A stretch of 64,000 nucleotides of DNA, taken from Cohnella zeiphila. Its GTDB lineage: Bacteria; Bacillota; Bacilli; Paenibacillales; Paenibacillaceae. The notes beneath the pieces were generated by a model. The model was not told the origin of the DNA and made no database searches. It saw nothing but the letters and a program-made list of their open reading frames with translations. The stretch spans positions 124,001-188,000 of the forward strand of contig NZ_JACJVO010000021.1 of the NCBI RefSeq assembly GCF_014212055.1. The letters run 5' to 3'. Below are positions 35,284 to 43,878 of this stretch, piece after piece. Each line of letters starts with the position of its first letter. Within the stretch, counting starts at the first letter, position 1. The translations under genes and the position numbers were made by a program.

Positions 35284-35309
35284 GCTATCGTACTCCGTTA
35301 GCGGAATCC
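35284..35309. repeat. Cassette-array motif b (right edge)
   Basis: GCTATCGTACTCCGTTAGCGG. Last member of the motif family seen; no clear motif a or hairpin. Confidence 0.6.
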
Positions 35310-35393
35310 AACCTGTTTTCTTCCAGTAACGTGAATAAAACAACACGGTTCTCCAAATAATGATGCAAACAAATTGTTTGGAGGAGATTTTTT

Positions 35394-36398
35394 ATGGACA
35401 AAGGGACTGTCAAACTCACTGCCGCTGAAATTGGGACATTATGGGGGGAATATGTAAACGGAACGGCTGTTGATGTAGTGAACCGATACATGCTTGGTAT
35501 TATAGAAGATGAAAACATAAAAACGCTGTTTGATGAAGCAGTAAAGACATTCGGTAAACAAAAACAGCAAATCGCAACGTTTCTGGAGAAGGAAGGTTTT
35601 CCAATCCCCATTGGATTTAACGAATCCGACCTGATTCCAGGGGCTCAAAGACTTTTTTCAGATACCTTCTGTTTACAATACCTGCACATCATAACGCTTC
35701 ATGGGTTATTGGGACATATCACGTCGCTTTCCGCTTCGGTGCGAAAGGATCTGCGAGAATTTTACGACAGTTGCGACAACGATGGGAAGATCATGTACCA
35801 TAAAACCATTGAATCGATGTTGGAAAAAGGGCTATTCCAAAGAGATCCTTACTTCTATCCCGAGGAAAAACCTGATTACGTGCAGGGTCAAAAGTTCTTA
35901 GACGGCTTCTTTGGTAACAAACGCCCTTTAAGTGCAACAGAAATGATTGCTCTTTCCTTTAATCTGAAAAAGAAAATAATGGAGAAGACGCTCTCCATTG
36001 CGTTTAGCCAAGTGACACAACAGGAAGACGTGAGGAAGTTTTTTGAGTCGACGCAGGAAGTGTCCAATAATCAAATTCAAGCGCTTGGCAACATTTTGCG
36101 CGACGATAATTTGCCTGTTCCTACGTCGTGGGAAACTGGGGTTACAACTTCCAAAGATTCCCCTTTCTCGGACAAATTAATGCTGTTCCACATTGGATTT
36201 TTAATTCAAACATCGCAAGCATATCATGGCACTGGTCTGGCATCCGCGATGCGAAAAGATCTCGCTGCGCAGTACGAAAAAATCATTCTAAGAAACCTCT
36301 TGGTCACGAAAGAATGGTTTGATCTCATGACAAAACATCAATGGTTAGAACAGCCGCCGCTTGCGCCCAATCGAACCATGATTGCGAATGGAAAATAA
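35394..36398 (+). CDS. DUF3231 family protein
   Basis: 334 residues, ATG after GGAGGAG. Two similar halves, each a four-helix bundle, are visible: LTAAEIGTLWGEYVNGTAVD and its partner at LSATEMIALSFNLKKKIMEK; each half has FCLQYLHIITLHGLLGH-type or LMLFHIGFLIQ-type helices. This is DUF3231, common in Bacillales, with a ferritin-like or coat-associated fold but unknown function. Confidence 0.85.
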   Translation: MDKGTVKLTAAEIGTLWGEYVNGTAVDVVNRYMLGIIEDENIKTLFDEAVKTFGKQKQQIATFLEKEGFPIPIGFNESDLIPGAQRLFSDTFCLQYLHIITLHGLLGHITSLSASVRKDLREFYDSCDNDGKIMYHKTIESMLEKGLFQRDPYFYPEEKPDYVQGQKFLDGFFGNKRPLSATEMIALSFNLKKKIMEKTLSIAFSQVTQQEDVRKFFESTQEVSNNQIQALGNILRDDNLPVPTSWETGVTTSKDSPFSDKLMLFHIGFLIQTSQAYHGTGLASAMRKDLAAQYEKIILRNLLVTKEWFDLMTKHQWLEQPPLAPNRTMIANGK

Positions 36399-36560
36399 AA
36401 GGGAAGAGGACGCCCCTTCCAAAAAGGCAGAGGCATTTAAGATGAGTAAACGTGTTGAAGTGGTCTTATGTGCCTGTCGATTAACTGTGCACACCTAGCC
36501 TAGAAACGCTAAAGCAAATTACCCCGAAATCTAAACAAAATCGAATACTCTCTCGCCATT

Positions 36561-36597
36561 ACTCCCACTCTCTAAGGTACTTAGGCGGGAGTTTTTG
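36561..36597 (+). terminator. Rho-independent terminator
   Basis: ACTCCC and GGGAGT arms with an inner CTAAG/CTTAG stem, followed by TTTTT. The rest of 36399-36834 holds no gene; the end of it (from about 36730) looks like IS21-type left-end DNA. Confidence 0.7.
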
Positions 36598-36834
36598 CGA
36601 TGAAAAAAAAAGTTCGTTACAAAAACAATTGACCAGCTTTTCTTCGCCGAACTACTGGTGTACTCCAAACTGCCGGAGTATCCCTTCTGGAGTAAAAGTA
36701 CCCCGAATCTTCGTCGTGCCGTACCCAAAAAAATCGTGCAAAATTACCCCTCATGATCGAGCCGGGTAAAACGAACGACGATTGAGAAACCGATACCCTT
36801 CGTAGCGAAATAGCGAAAGGTGCGGGGACGGGAG

Positions 36835-37062
36835 ATGCTGAAGATGAGCCAGATCGATACGATTAAGGAACTGCAGGCGAAGGGGCTGGGGCCGGTGCAA
36901 TCGCCGAGCGTCTGAACGTTACACGAAAGACGGTCAGCAAATATATGGCAGCAGATGGCTTCCAGGAAAAAGCGAAAGAGCAGAAGCAAGCGCAGCCTTC
37001 CAAGCTGGATCCGTTCAAGCCGCTCATCCAGGAGTGGCTAGAGGAAGACCGCAAAAACCGGT
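36835..37062 (+). pseudogene. IS21-family IstA transposase, 5' fragment
   Basis: MSQIDTIKELQAKGLG then, after a frameshift, AIAERLNVTRKTVSKYMAAD (helix-turn-helix) and PSKLDPFKPLIQEWLEEDRK, the N-terminus of IstA. The sequence stops matching before the catalytic domain. Confidence 0.75.
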
Positions 37063-37215
37063 GCTTAAGGGGTTTATTACAGGTAGCCGGGGTAGAACGT
37101 CTCTGCCCGTGTGGCTTTGACCCCGTAAGCTAAACTGTTCACCCCCTGCTTGTAGAAACATGTTTGAGGCTGGTTGAGACATCGATCTCGAATAACAAGC
37201 GAAGCTATGACACTA

Positions 37216-37368
37216 CAAGCGAGTGGAAGGAAATTACAAGGGAAATTAATGCAGACATCGTATGCCTCGATAACGAAACGTTATTTGATAGTCGGAAATT
37301 CAAAATGATGGGCGATTTCTGAAAAGTGATGGAAGATCAATTTTTAAGCTTGCTTGCCTACGTGGCCG
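37216..37368 (+). pseudogene. Fragment of serine resolvase gene
   Basis: About 150 bp nearly identical to the middle of the resolvase at 33756 (WKEITREINADIVCLDNE to SLLAYVAG) with a TGA in place of a GGA or similar codon near 37320. It runs directly into a tyrosine recombinase fragment. Confidence 0.8.
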
Positions 37369-37815
37369 GCGGGCAAAAATTGCTCGCGTTCGAGGAAAGC
37401 GAAAAACGGAGAGAACCGTTTTCCTGTCGGCCGAGGCCAGAACGGCGCTGGTGGAATATTTGGAGAAGGAAAGGCCCTTAGATGCAACGGCCGAAACCCG
37501 AGCATATTCTTGAGTACCAGCGGGAAATCGGATAAACGTCTGCACCCTCGATCGCTTAATAAGATCCTGGAGGAGATCGGCAGATCGCACGATGCGGCTT
37601 TCCCAGATCCGGAGCGAAGCATTTCACCGCTGTCTTCGCACGATCTACGCCACACGAGCGCAAGCGATTTACGTCGCTCCAATCCGGATATGACAGATCA
37701 GGATCTGATGATTTATATGGGGTGGTCGGATAAAGAGCAGCTGCTGCGATATACGAAGGCGCAGGAGGAAGTGATGTCCGGATTTGTTGAGCGAGCAAAC
37801 AGGGGGGAGGCGTAG
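37369..37815 (+). pseudogene. C-terminal fragment of a tyrosine recombinase
   Basis: KTERTVFLSAEARTALVEYL, then a frameshift, then SHDLRHTSASDLRRSNPDM (HxxR) and YMGWSDKEQLLRYTKAQEE (with the terminal Y). The catalytic domain is nearly complete but the N-terminal half is missing. Different from the recombinases at 4 kb and 50 kb. Confidence 0.75.
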
Positions 37816-37819
37816 AGGG

Positions 37820-38005
37820 ATGACTAATCCAACTGTTTGTCCTCATTACCAAGTTGTGTCGTCCAATCACCCTAAATTAAAGTGCAGCCATTTTTATAGT
37901 GGCCGTGAGTGGATTTACTTTGAGATCCGGGAAAGACTCACGGAGTACAAGAATTCATTCTGCAGAGGCAGCTATAAAGAATGTCAGTATTTCAAACTTA
38001 ATTGA
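37820..38005 (+). CDS. Small cysteine-rich protein
   Basis: 61 residues, ATG at 37820 after GGGGGAGG. Five cysteines or so in the motifs VCPHYQ, KCSHFYSG and FCRGSYKECQYF. A zinc-binding knob is possible. A damaged copy of the middle part lies at 49650-49755. No family recognised. Confidence 0.6.
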   Translation: MTNPTVCPHYQVVSSNHPKLKCSHFYSGREWIYFEIRERLTEYKNSFCRGSYKECQYFKLN

Positions 38006-38112
38006 ATGCTTCTTTTTTCAAATTCGAATTTTGCCGCGACGCAGAGCCAAACGGCCGTTGTCGAATACACTCATAATGGGCACTTTTTTTGGAATTATTT
38101 ATTATAAAGCAT

Positions 38113-38145
38113 AAAAAATAAGCAAGCCCATAGAGGACTTGCTTG
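38113..38145 (-). terminator. Terminator on the minus strand
   Basis: AAGCAAG and CTTGCTT arms with a TTTTTTAT run on the minus strand. It lies downstream of the NlpC/P60 gene. Confidence 0.65.
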
Positions 38146-38305
38146 AAATTAGGATATTTTTCTTCGACATTGCCGCCATTGTCATTGTTATCGGATTGAT
38201 CACAACTGGAGGAATGTGTCTTGGCAGTATGAGCACCCTGAGTGGTTGCGGGCGAGGATGTTTTCCTGCCACGGCAGTAGGGGCTTCTACTGCTACGCTT
38301 TTGGA

Positions 38306-38785
38306 TCAGGAGGGAAGAACGTGACGAGCCGTGGTGTAATGCGTGTTCCACCAACCCGTATTCAAGTTGGTGATCGTAACTCCGCCTTTGCCGAAAGTAT
38401 GCAGCAATTTCCCGTTGCCGATGTATATCGCGACATGGTGAACCGGATTATAGAAGAACACAAGATCTCCCGGTTGCAATTGATCGCGGGAGACGGGAAC
38501 GCCGACTTTTAATTGCTGTTTGGACGAGCGAGGAAGTTTAATGCCGTTCTGCCCAAAGACATACTGGGTAAAGGAAGAACAGTCGAAACGGTCTGTTCTC
38601 CCGGAAGCCGCCCCCCATTGATAGGGCACTCCCATGAATCGTTCTCCGGTCGAGATGATGTTAGCCGCCGTAGGGCTCATGGTCTCGGCTGCATGTGCCG
38701 GGGAGTTCACCGCGAGGATGCCTCCAGTAAGAAGCGTAAAGCTCAGCGCAATACCAGCCAACGTTTTGCCGTATCGAAAATTCAT
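38306..38785 (-). CDS. Secreted NlpC/P60 peptidoglycan hydrolase
   Basis: 159 residues, ATG after AGGAGG. Signal peptide (GIALSFTLLTGGILAVNSPAHA), then an NlpC/P60 domain with catalytic C69 (RFDCSSFTQYVF), H117-H118 (VHHVAIYIG) and H130 (LLHTFG). It cuts gamma-D-glutamyl-diaminopimelate bonds in cell-wall peptides. No wall-binding repeats are present. The 336 bp between its start and the next gene at 39122 hold no gene but promoters for both sides. Confidence 0.94.
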   Translation of the reverse strand: MNFRYGKTLAGIALSFTLLTGGILAVNSPAHAAETMSPTAANIISTGERFMGVPYQWGAASGRTDRFDCSSFTQYVFGQNGIKLPRSSKQQLKVGVPVSRDQLQPGDLVFFYNPVHHVAIYIGNGKLLHTFGKGGVTITNLNTGWWNTHYTTARHVLPS

Positions 38786-39121
38786 CTTATTTCCTCCTAT
38801 GCTTTGGGATTGAGACTCGGCTTGTCCGAGCTCACAGGATTCACTATAACATGTCAGTTTTCACCTCCATTTCCCAACGGGAACGATAAATTCAGTTCCG
38901 CCAACAGTTTGAGAAAGAAACCGTTTCAATAGTTAGAATTTTTTCACTCACGTGATGTGGACAGGTAGATAAGGGTTCGCTAGAATAGTGGATTTTACCC
39001 TATGCTCTTGACAATAAGCCATAACTTCTCATCAAATTCTAATCTGAATCACAAGGCGATCTCATGTTGGGCTGCTATAGTTAAAAGCGGCTTAGACAAA
39101 CCCAAATCAGGAGGTAATGAG

Positions 39122-39577
39122 ATGAAAAAGAAATGGATGGTTGCAGCGGCATTGCTTACGGTGATTGCCGCAGGATCGGGAACTTGGTTGCATTCTTCGT
39201 ATGCGGCTTCGGGCAAGAGCAACTCGACGACGGCAGTAACTACTAAAGTCGCAACAAATAATGGCTCTGTATCTGTCAATCAAGAGAAGTCCGATGGTGA
39301 TGGTGAAGTGGCTGATGACCAAGCGAATTCCAGCTCCGCTAATGTCGCCAATCAAGCGGTCAAGTCCGACGGTGATGGTGAAGTGGCTGATGACCAAGTG
39401 AATTCCAGCTCCGCTAGTGTCGCCAACCAAGCGGTCAAGTCCGACGGTGATGGTGAAGTGGCCGACGATCAGGAGCAATCGGATGGCGATGGCGAAGTGG
39501 CCGACGATCAAGCTCAATCCGATAATGGCGGCACCGGTGTTGACCAGCAGAATGATGGAGAAACGAATGAAGATTAA
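39122..39577 (+). CDS. Secreted acidic repeat protein
   Basis: 151 residues, ATG after GGAGGTAATGAG. Signal peptide KKKWMVAAALLTVIAAGSG, then four copies of SDGDGEVADDQ separated by Ser/Asn-rich spacers and an acidic end. The repeats resemble loose calcium-binding acidic loops, but that is not proved. It lies directly upstream of a two-component system with its own terminator between, so it may be its target or sensor partner. Confidence 0.75.
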   Translation: MKKKWMVAAALLTVIAAGSGTWLHSSYAASGKSNSTTAVTTKVATNNGSVSVNQEKSDGDGEVADDQANSSSANVANQAVKSDGDGEVADDQVNSSSASVANQAVKSDGDGEVADDQEQSDGDGEVADDQAQSDNGGTGVDQQNDGETNED

Positions 39578-39604
39578 TTTGTGGATTGGGAATAAATGAT
39601 CAAT

Positions 39605-39643
39605 GGGCAGGAATCCTACTACAGTGGGGATTCTTGCCCTTTT
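39605..39643 (+). terminator. Rho-independent terminator
   Basis: GGCAGGAATCC and GGGGATTCTTGCC with TTTT. Confidence 0.8.
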
Positions 39644-39669
39644 GAACCTTTTCTGAGGAGAATCCGAGG

Positions 39670-40344
39670 ATGAAAAAATTGCTCATTATCGAAGACGAGC
39701 CGAACTTTGCCCGATTTCTTGAGCTGGAACTCGAACACGAGGGTTTCGATATAACTGTCGCACATAATGGGAGAGAGGGATTTCATTTAGCCAATGAGCA
39801 GGGCTGGGACCTCATTTTGTTAGACTTGATGCTTCCGGGGCTAAGCGGTACCGAGATATGTAGACGTCTTCGCAGCCAGAAAAACAAAACTCCTATTATT
39901 ATGCTCACTGCTCGAAATTCGGTGATGGACAGGGTATCCGGACTTGATAATGGAGCTGATGATTATTTGCCTAAACCGTTCGAAATCGAAGAATTGCTTG
40001 CTCGCATACGAGCATTGTTCAGACGAGTTTATGAGTCGGAGGAGGAAAAGGACGAGGCGATAGAATTTCAAGATCTTCTCGTGGAAATGGGGACCCGCAC
40101 GGTTAAACGCAATGGGGAGGAACTTTCGTTGACCAAGCGGGAATTTGACCTGTTAATCGTTCTGCTTCGCAATGTGAATCATGTATTAACCAGAGAGCAG
40201 TTACTGAATCTTGTGTGGGGATTCGAAGCCGGAACAGAGACCAATGTAGTCGATGTTTACATTCGCTACCTTCGGCAGAAACTAGGGACTGGCGACCAAT
40301 ACATTCAGACCGTTAGAGGCATCGGATATGTAATGAAAGGGTGA
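39670..40344 (+). CDS. OmpR-family response regulator
   Basis: 224 residues. Receiver domain with acidic pocket (EDE at 8-10), phosphoacceptor D52 (LILLDLM), T in MLTARN and K in YLPKPF. A winged-helix output domain follows from about 130 (LTKREFDLLIVLL, TNVVDVYIRYLRQKLG, VRGIGYVMKG). It binds DNA when phosphorylated. It overlaps closely with the kinase gene 4 bp downstream. Confidence 0.97.
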   Translation: MKKLLIIEDEPNFARFLELELEHEGFDITVAHNGREGFHLANEQGWDLILLDLMLPGLSGTEICRRLRSQKNKTPIIMLTARNSVMDRVSGLDNGADDYLPKPFEIEELLARIRALFRRVYESEEEKDEAIEFQDLLVEMGTRTVKRNGEELSLTKREFDLLIVLLRNVNHVLTREQLLNLVWGFEAGTETNVVDVYIRYLRQKLGTGDQYIQTVRGIGYVMKG

Positions 40345-40348
40345 GGAT

Positions 40349-41716
40349 ATGCCCTTAAAGTATAAATTGGCTTTATTAACCACATCATTGATTCTGTTGT
40401 TGTTTATTGGATATAGTCTCCTTCAGTACAATTCGGTAACGCAATGGATGATGGATTCTCAGAAAGACACGCTGCAAAGAACCGCTGGCGAAATATCCGG
40501 ATATTTCGCAGAACAGGAAGAACCGTTGAACTCAGAAGGATTGGATGAGAGTAAGCGGTTTATGGAGAGGTTTGTACAGAATGATCAGTTGTTCAGATTG
40601 CTGGATTCTTCCGGCCAAGTGGTTTTGGTTCTGTCCAATAATCTTCCTGCCGATTGGATACCGGTACTCGTGGCCGATAAAGAATCCATTACCGAGCTGC
40701 TCCATGGACAAGATCGTTTGTTGGTTGTTCGCGCCCCGATCGATACCGCTGCATTTAAAGGCAGCATGGAATTGGTCACGAACCTAGAAAATATCGATGC
40801 AATGAAGAATCGGCTACGAAGTCTAATGCTTACTTTCGGTGCCCTTGGTGTTATCGTAAGCATGGCCGGGGGATATATCGTCGCTCGGAGTTTGCTGAAG
40901 CCGTTGAATCGAATGGCATCTGCCATGAACGTGATCAAACAAACAGGCGTCAGCGGAAGAATCGGCTATCGAAACAACGGGGATGAAATATCCCGATTGT
41001 CTTCCCTTTTCAATGAGATGATGGATGAGCTTGAGCGATCCTTTAATCGTCAGCGCCAATTCATTGAGGATGCCTCGCATGAATTCCGAACTCCCATTGC
41101 CATTATTGAAGGTCATTTGAAATTATTGAACCGCTGGGGAAAGAACGACCCTGCAGTTCAAGAGGAATCCATTGCCGCTGCCATTGAAGAGATCGTGCGA
41201 TTGCGCAAGTTATCCGATCAGTTATTGGATTTATCTGAAGAGACTCAGTATCCAAATCAGACGGATTCAGAACCGATAGATCCTGAACGCATCGCGATTG
41301 AACTCATTCGAAATTACCGAATGTTGTATCCTCAATTCACGATAGAAGCAAAGCTTACGAAAGGTCTTCATATTAATGTTGACGGGCACCATTTACATCA
41401 ACTCCTGATCATCCTGTTGGATAACGCCATTCGATATTCGGCGAAGAATCATTATGTAAAAATAAGCATTCTTGACGTTGGCGAGCATGTCCAATTATCT
41501 GTTGAAGATAAAGGAATTGGTATTGATAAAAAGGATATTCCATTCGTATTCGACCGCTTCTTTCGGGTTGACAAAGGGAGGGGGCGGAATGAAGGAGGGA
41601 GTGGCCTTGGCCTATCGATCGCCAAACGCTTAACGGAGAAATATGGGGGGGAGATTCGTGTAGAAAGCAATGTCGGTTTGGGCACAAAGGTGACGCTGGT
41701 CTTCCCACTCCTTTAG
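40349..41716 (+). CDS. Sensor histidine kinase
   Basis: 455 residues. Transmembrane segments at about 8-25 and 155-180 enclose an extracellular sensor domain; HAMP from about 180; HisKA with H244 in DASHEFRTP; HATPase with N-box LLDNAIRYS, G1 DKGIGI, F-box FDRFFRVD and G2 GGSGLGLSI. ArlS/CssS-like architecture. Partner of the regulator upstream. Confidence 0.96.
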   Translation: MPLKYKLALLTTSLILLLFIGYSLLQYNSVTQWMMDSQKDTLQRTAGEISGYFAEQEEPLNSEGLDESKRFMERFVQNDQLFRLLDSSGQVVLVLSNNLPADWIPVLVADKESITELLHGQDRLLVVRAPIDTAAFKGSMELVTNLENIDAMKNRLRSLMLTFGALGVIVSMAGGYIVARSLLKPLNRMASAMNVIKQTGVSGRIGYRNNGDEISRLSSLFNEMMDELERSFNRQRQFIEDASHEFRTPIAIIEGHLKLLNRWGKNDPAVQEESIAAAIEEIVRLRKLSDQLLDLSEETQYPNQTDSEPIDPERIAIELIRNYRMLYPQFTIEAKLTKGLHINVDGHHLHQLLIILLDNAIRYSAKNHYVKISILDVGEHVQLSVEDKGIGIDKKDIPFVFDRFFRVDKGRGRNEGGSGLGLSIAKRLTEKYGGEIRVESNVGLGTKVTLVFPLL

Positions 41717-41756
41717 GCAGATTTTATTCCCTTCCTATTTTGATCCTAAACTGTTG

Positions 41757-41774
41757 TTAAGAATGAATTAAGAA
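41757..41774 (+). promoter_or_regulatory. Direct repeat, possible response-regulator site
   Basis: TTAAGAA-TGAA-TTAAGAA, an 11-bp period direct repeat typical of OmpR-family sites, upstream of the DedA gene and just past the kinase gene. Confidence 0.4.
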
Positions 41775-41925
41775 GCTGTTCATTTGCGATTTACTATTGA
41801 ACGCTACACTAAGTACATATAAATCTGATGCTTGCGTATAATCTGCGAAGCAATTGATAGAAACGCTGAAAGATTACTTGATACTGGCATTGAATGTCGC
41901 GACGCTTAAAACGGGAGACCTGTAC

Positions 41926-42558
41926 ATGCATGGACTGTTGAATTGGATTTCCGACAGCGCATTAAACCTTGTAACCGCAATTGGCATATGGGGCGTATTT
42001 ATCGGCATGATTTTTGAAAGCGCATGTATACCGATCCCCAGTGAAGTATTGATGTTAAGCGGCGGACTTCTCGTTGCGCAACATCAGCTGGGCTTTGCGG
42101 AAGTGGCTGCTGCCGGCGTGATGGGCAACGTGCTCGGCTCGCTTGTCGCCTACTGCGTCGGAGCGTATGGAGGCAGGAGGATACTGAATCGATACGGCAA
42201 GTATGTGCTATTCAACCCTCATCACCTCGAGAAGTCACAACGATGGTTCGACAGATACGGACAGAGGACGGTCTTCTTCACACGCATGATGCCGTTCGTT
42301 CGCACGTTTATCTCCTTGCCTGCCGGAATCGCTGGGATGCCGCTCGGAAAATTCGTCCTATTCACTTTTCTCGGATGCCTGCCTTGGGATATTGGGCTTG
42401 CCTACTTGGGTTATCGACTCGGAGAACAATGGAAAGCCGTTGAGAACTATATCCATCCCATTAGTATCGGCTTTGCTCTGATCGTTGTTGTCGCAGCATT
42501 GATTTGGTTCCTGAGACGATTACGCGATCGGTCCAGAGGAAAAGTGAAGGAATTATGA
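41926..42558 (+). CDS. DedA-family membrane protein
   Basis: 210 residues from ATG 41926; the frame also opens upstream at a TTG, but the family length fits 41926. DedA signatures: FIGMIFESACIPIPSEVLMLSGG, GNVLGSLVAYCVGAYGGR, FFTRMMPFVRTFISLPAGIAGM. DedA proteins move phospholipids or carriers such as undecaprenyl phosphate between membrane leaflets. It follows the two-component system and precedes another membrane protein by 31 bp. Confidence 0.92.
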   Translation: MHGLLNWISDSALNLVTAIGIWGVFIGMIFESACIPIPSEVLMLSGGLLVAQHQLGFAEVAAAGVMGNVLGSLVAYCVGAYGGRRILNRYGKYVLFNPHHLEKSQRWFDRYGQRTVFFTRMMPFVRTFISLPAGIAGMPLGKFVLFTFLGCLPWDIGLAYLGYRLGEQWKAVENYIHPISIGFALIVVVAALIWFLRRLRDRSRGKVKEL

Positions 42559-42589
42559 TGTGATACCCATAACCGAAAGGGGAAAAGAA

Positions 42590-43795
42590 ATGTCGGCCAA
42601 TCCGAACCAAACAAGGACGATACTTAGCAAAGTTCCGGAGGTAACGATTTTCTTCTGGATCATCAAGGTATTATGCACGACCGTAGGAGAAACATTCTCG
42701 GATTTTTTGAGCGTCAACCTGGGGCTCGGCCTGCCGTTCACGACCCTTCTTATGGGAATCGCATTTGTTGTTGTCATGTATCTTCAATTCCGGGCAACCC
42801 GATATGTTCCGGTACTTTATTGGCTCGCCGTTGTGCTTATCAGCGTGTTCGGAACGCTGGTTACCGATAATTTAACCGACGGATTCGGCGTTCCGCTTGA
42901 GCTTAGCACCATTGTGTTCAGCATCCTGTTAGGACTAACGTTCCTGTTCTGGTACCTAAGCGAAAAAACGCTTTCGATTCATTCGATTTATACGGTTAAA
43001 AGAGAAGCTTTTTATTGGCTAACGATTCTCTTTACCTTTGCGCTTGGGACGGCAGTCGGGGATTTGTATTCCGAGCAGCTCGGTCTGGGCTATCTTAACA
43101 CCGGAATTGTCGTTGTCATCATCATAGGCTGCGTGATCCTGTGCTGGAAATTTGCAAAGCTTAATGAAATTTTGGCGTTTTGGGTTGCCTATATATTCAC
43201 TCGTCCGCTTGGAGCGTCGCTGGGAGACTACTTGTCCCAATCCAAAGTAAATGGCGGCGTAGGTTTGGGCGCTACCATGACAAGTATCATTTTTCTTCTC
43301 GCCATATTGGCGATTATCCTGTACCTTGTCATTTCAAAGATCGATATTCTTTCCGGCAACGAATCTGTATCGTCAAACCGCACAAACGGTAACCCGAAGA
43401 ATGTGTGGGCTCAAACTTTGGCGGTCCTGAGCGTCTTTCTGGCAGTCGGCATCGGGGGATATGTCTGGATGAATCAACACATCTCGTCGCAGACCGATTC
43501 TTCCCAATCGACATTAGCCGGGGAGCTAACCGATTTCGTCCATGTAGAAAACGATATTCTTAACAATGTCGATTCCAGCAATTTAGCGGACGCGAAAACG
43601 GGCGCCGACCAATTGGAACATGATTGGGACGATGCCGAGCCGAAGCTTCGAAAAATCGATCGGAAAACGTGGACCGAAATAGACGGCACCATCGACAGCG
43701 TTTTGGCGGCAGTTCGTTCTAAGAACCCGGACGCGAACAAATGCAAGTCTGCTTTGGATGCTTCGCTAACTGCACTGAACAATGCAAACCAATAA
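42590..43795 (+). CDS. COG4705-type membrane protein with C-terminal soluble domain
   Basis: 401 residues, ATG after AAAGGGGA. About eight membrane segments in internal repeats, each with a G-E/D-x-x-S/G-D signature: GETFSDFL, GTLVTDNL, GTAVGDLYSE, GASLGDYLSQ. This matches COG4705 membrane-anchored proteins of unknown function. A further membrane segment near 290 leads to an extracellular helical tail (SQSTLAGELTDFVHVEND). Probably co-transcribed with DedA and regulated by the two-component system. Confidence 0.8.
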   Translation: MSANPNQTRTILSKVPEVTIFFWIIKVLCTTVGETFSDFLSVNLGLGLPFTTLLMGIAFVVVMYLQFRATRYVPVLYWLAVVLISVFGTLVTDNLTDGFGVPLELSTIVFSILLGLTFLFWYLSEKTLSIHSIYTVKREAFYWLTILFTFALGTAVGDLYSEQLGLGYLNTGIVVVIIIGCVILCWKFAKLNEILAFWVAYIFTRPLGASLGDYLSQSKVNGGVGLGATMTSIIFLLAILAIILYLVISKIDILSGNESVSSNRTNGNPKNVWAQTLAVLSVFLAVGIGGYVWMNQHISSQTDSSQSTLAGELTDFVHVENDILNNVDSSNLADAKTGADQLEHDWDDAEPKLRKIDRKTWTEIDGTIDSVLAAVRSKNPDANKCKSALDASLTALNNANQ

Positions 43796-43805
43796 TATAG
43801 TTATG

Positions 43806-43852
43806 AAAAGCAAACCGATAGAAGTTTAATCTCCTGGAGGTTTGCTTTTCAT
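43806..43852. terminator. Terminator between convergent genes
   Basis: AAAAGCAAACC and GGTTTGCTTTT arms around a 24-nt loop. Confidence 0.8.
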
Positions 43853-43878
43853 TTTGCAGTACTATTCGTTTACGCGTC

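Noticed and set aside
28989-35309. CRISPR array
   Set aside because: Repeats are too long, contain genes between them, and spacers of constant length are absent.
28989-35309. A classical chromosomal integron
   Set aside because: No IntI-type integrase is in the window and the motif cores do not fit GTTRRRY/RYYYAAC; both motifs are in direct, not inverted, orientation.
38139-38324. Plus-strand frame with a hydrophobic start and a Gly/Cys-rich end, like a small bacteriocin
   Set aside because: TTG start without a good ribosome binding site; it overlaps the terminator and the 3' end of the minus-strand NlpC/P60 gene.
38870-38892. CAACGGGAACGATAAATTC, similar to motif b of the cassette array
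   Set aside because: Only a partial match, no hairpin, no partner motif and outside the array; probably chance.
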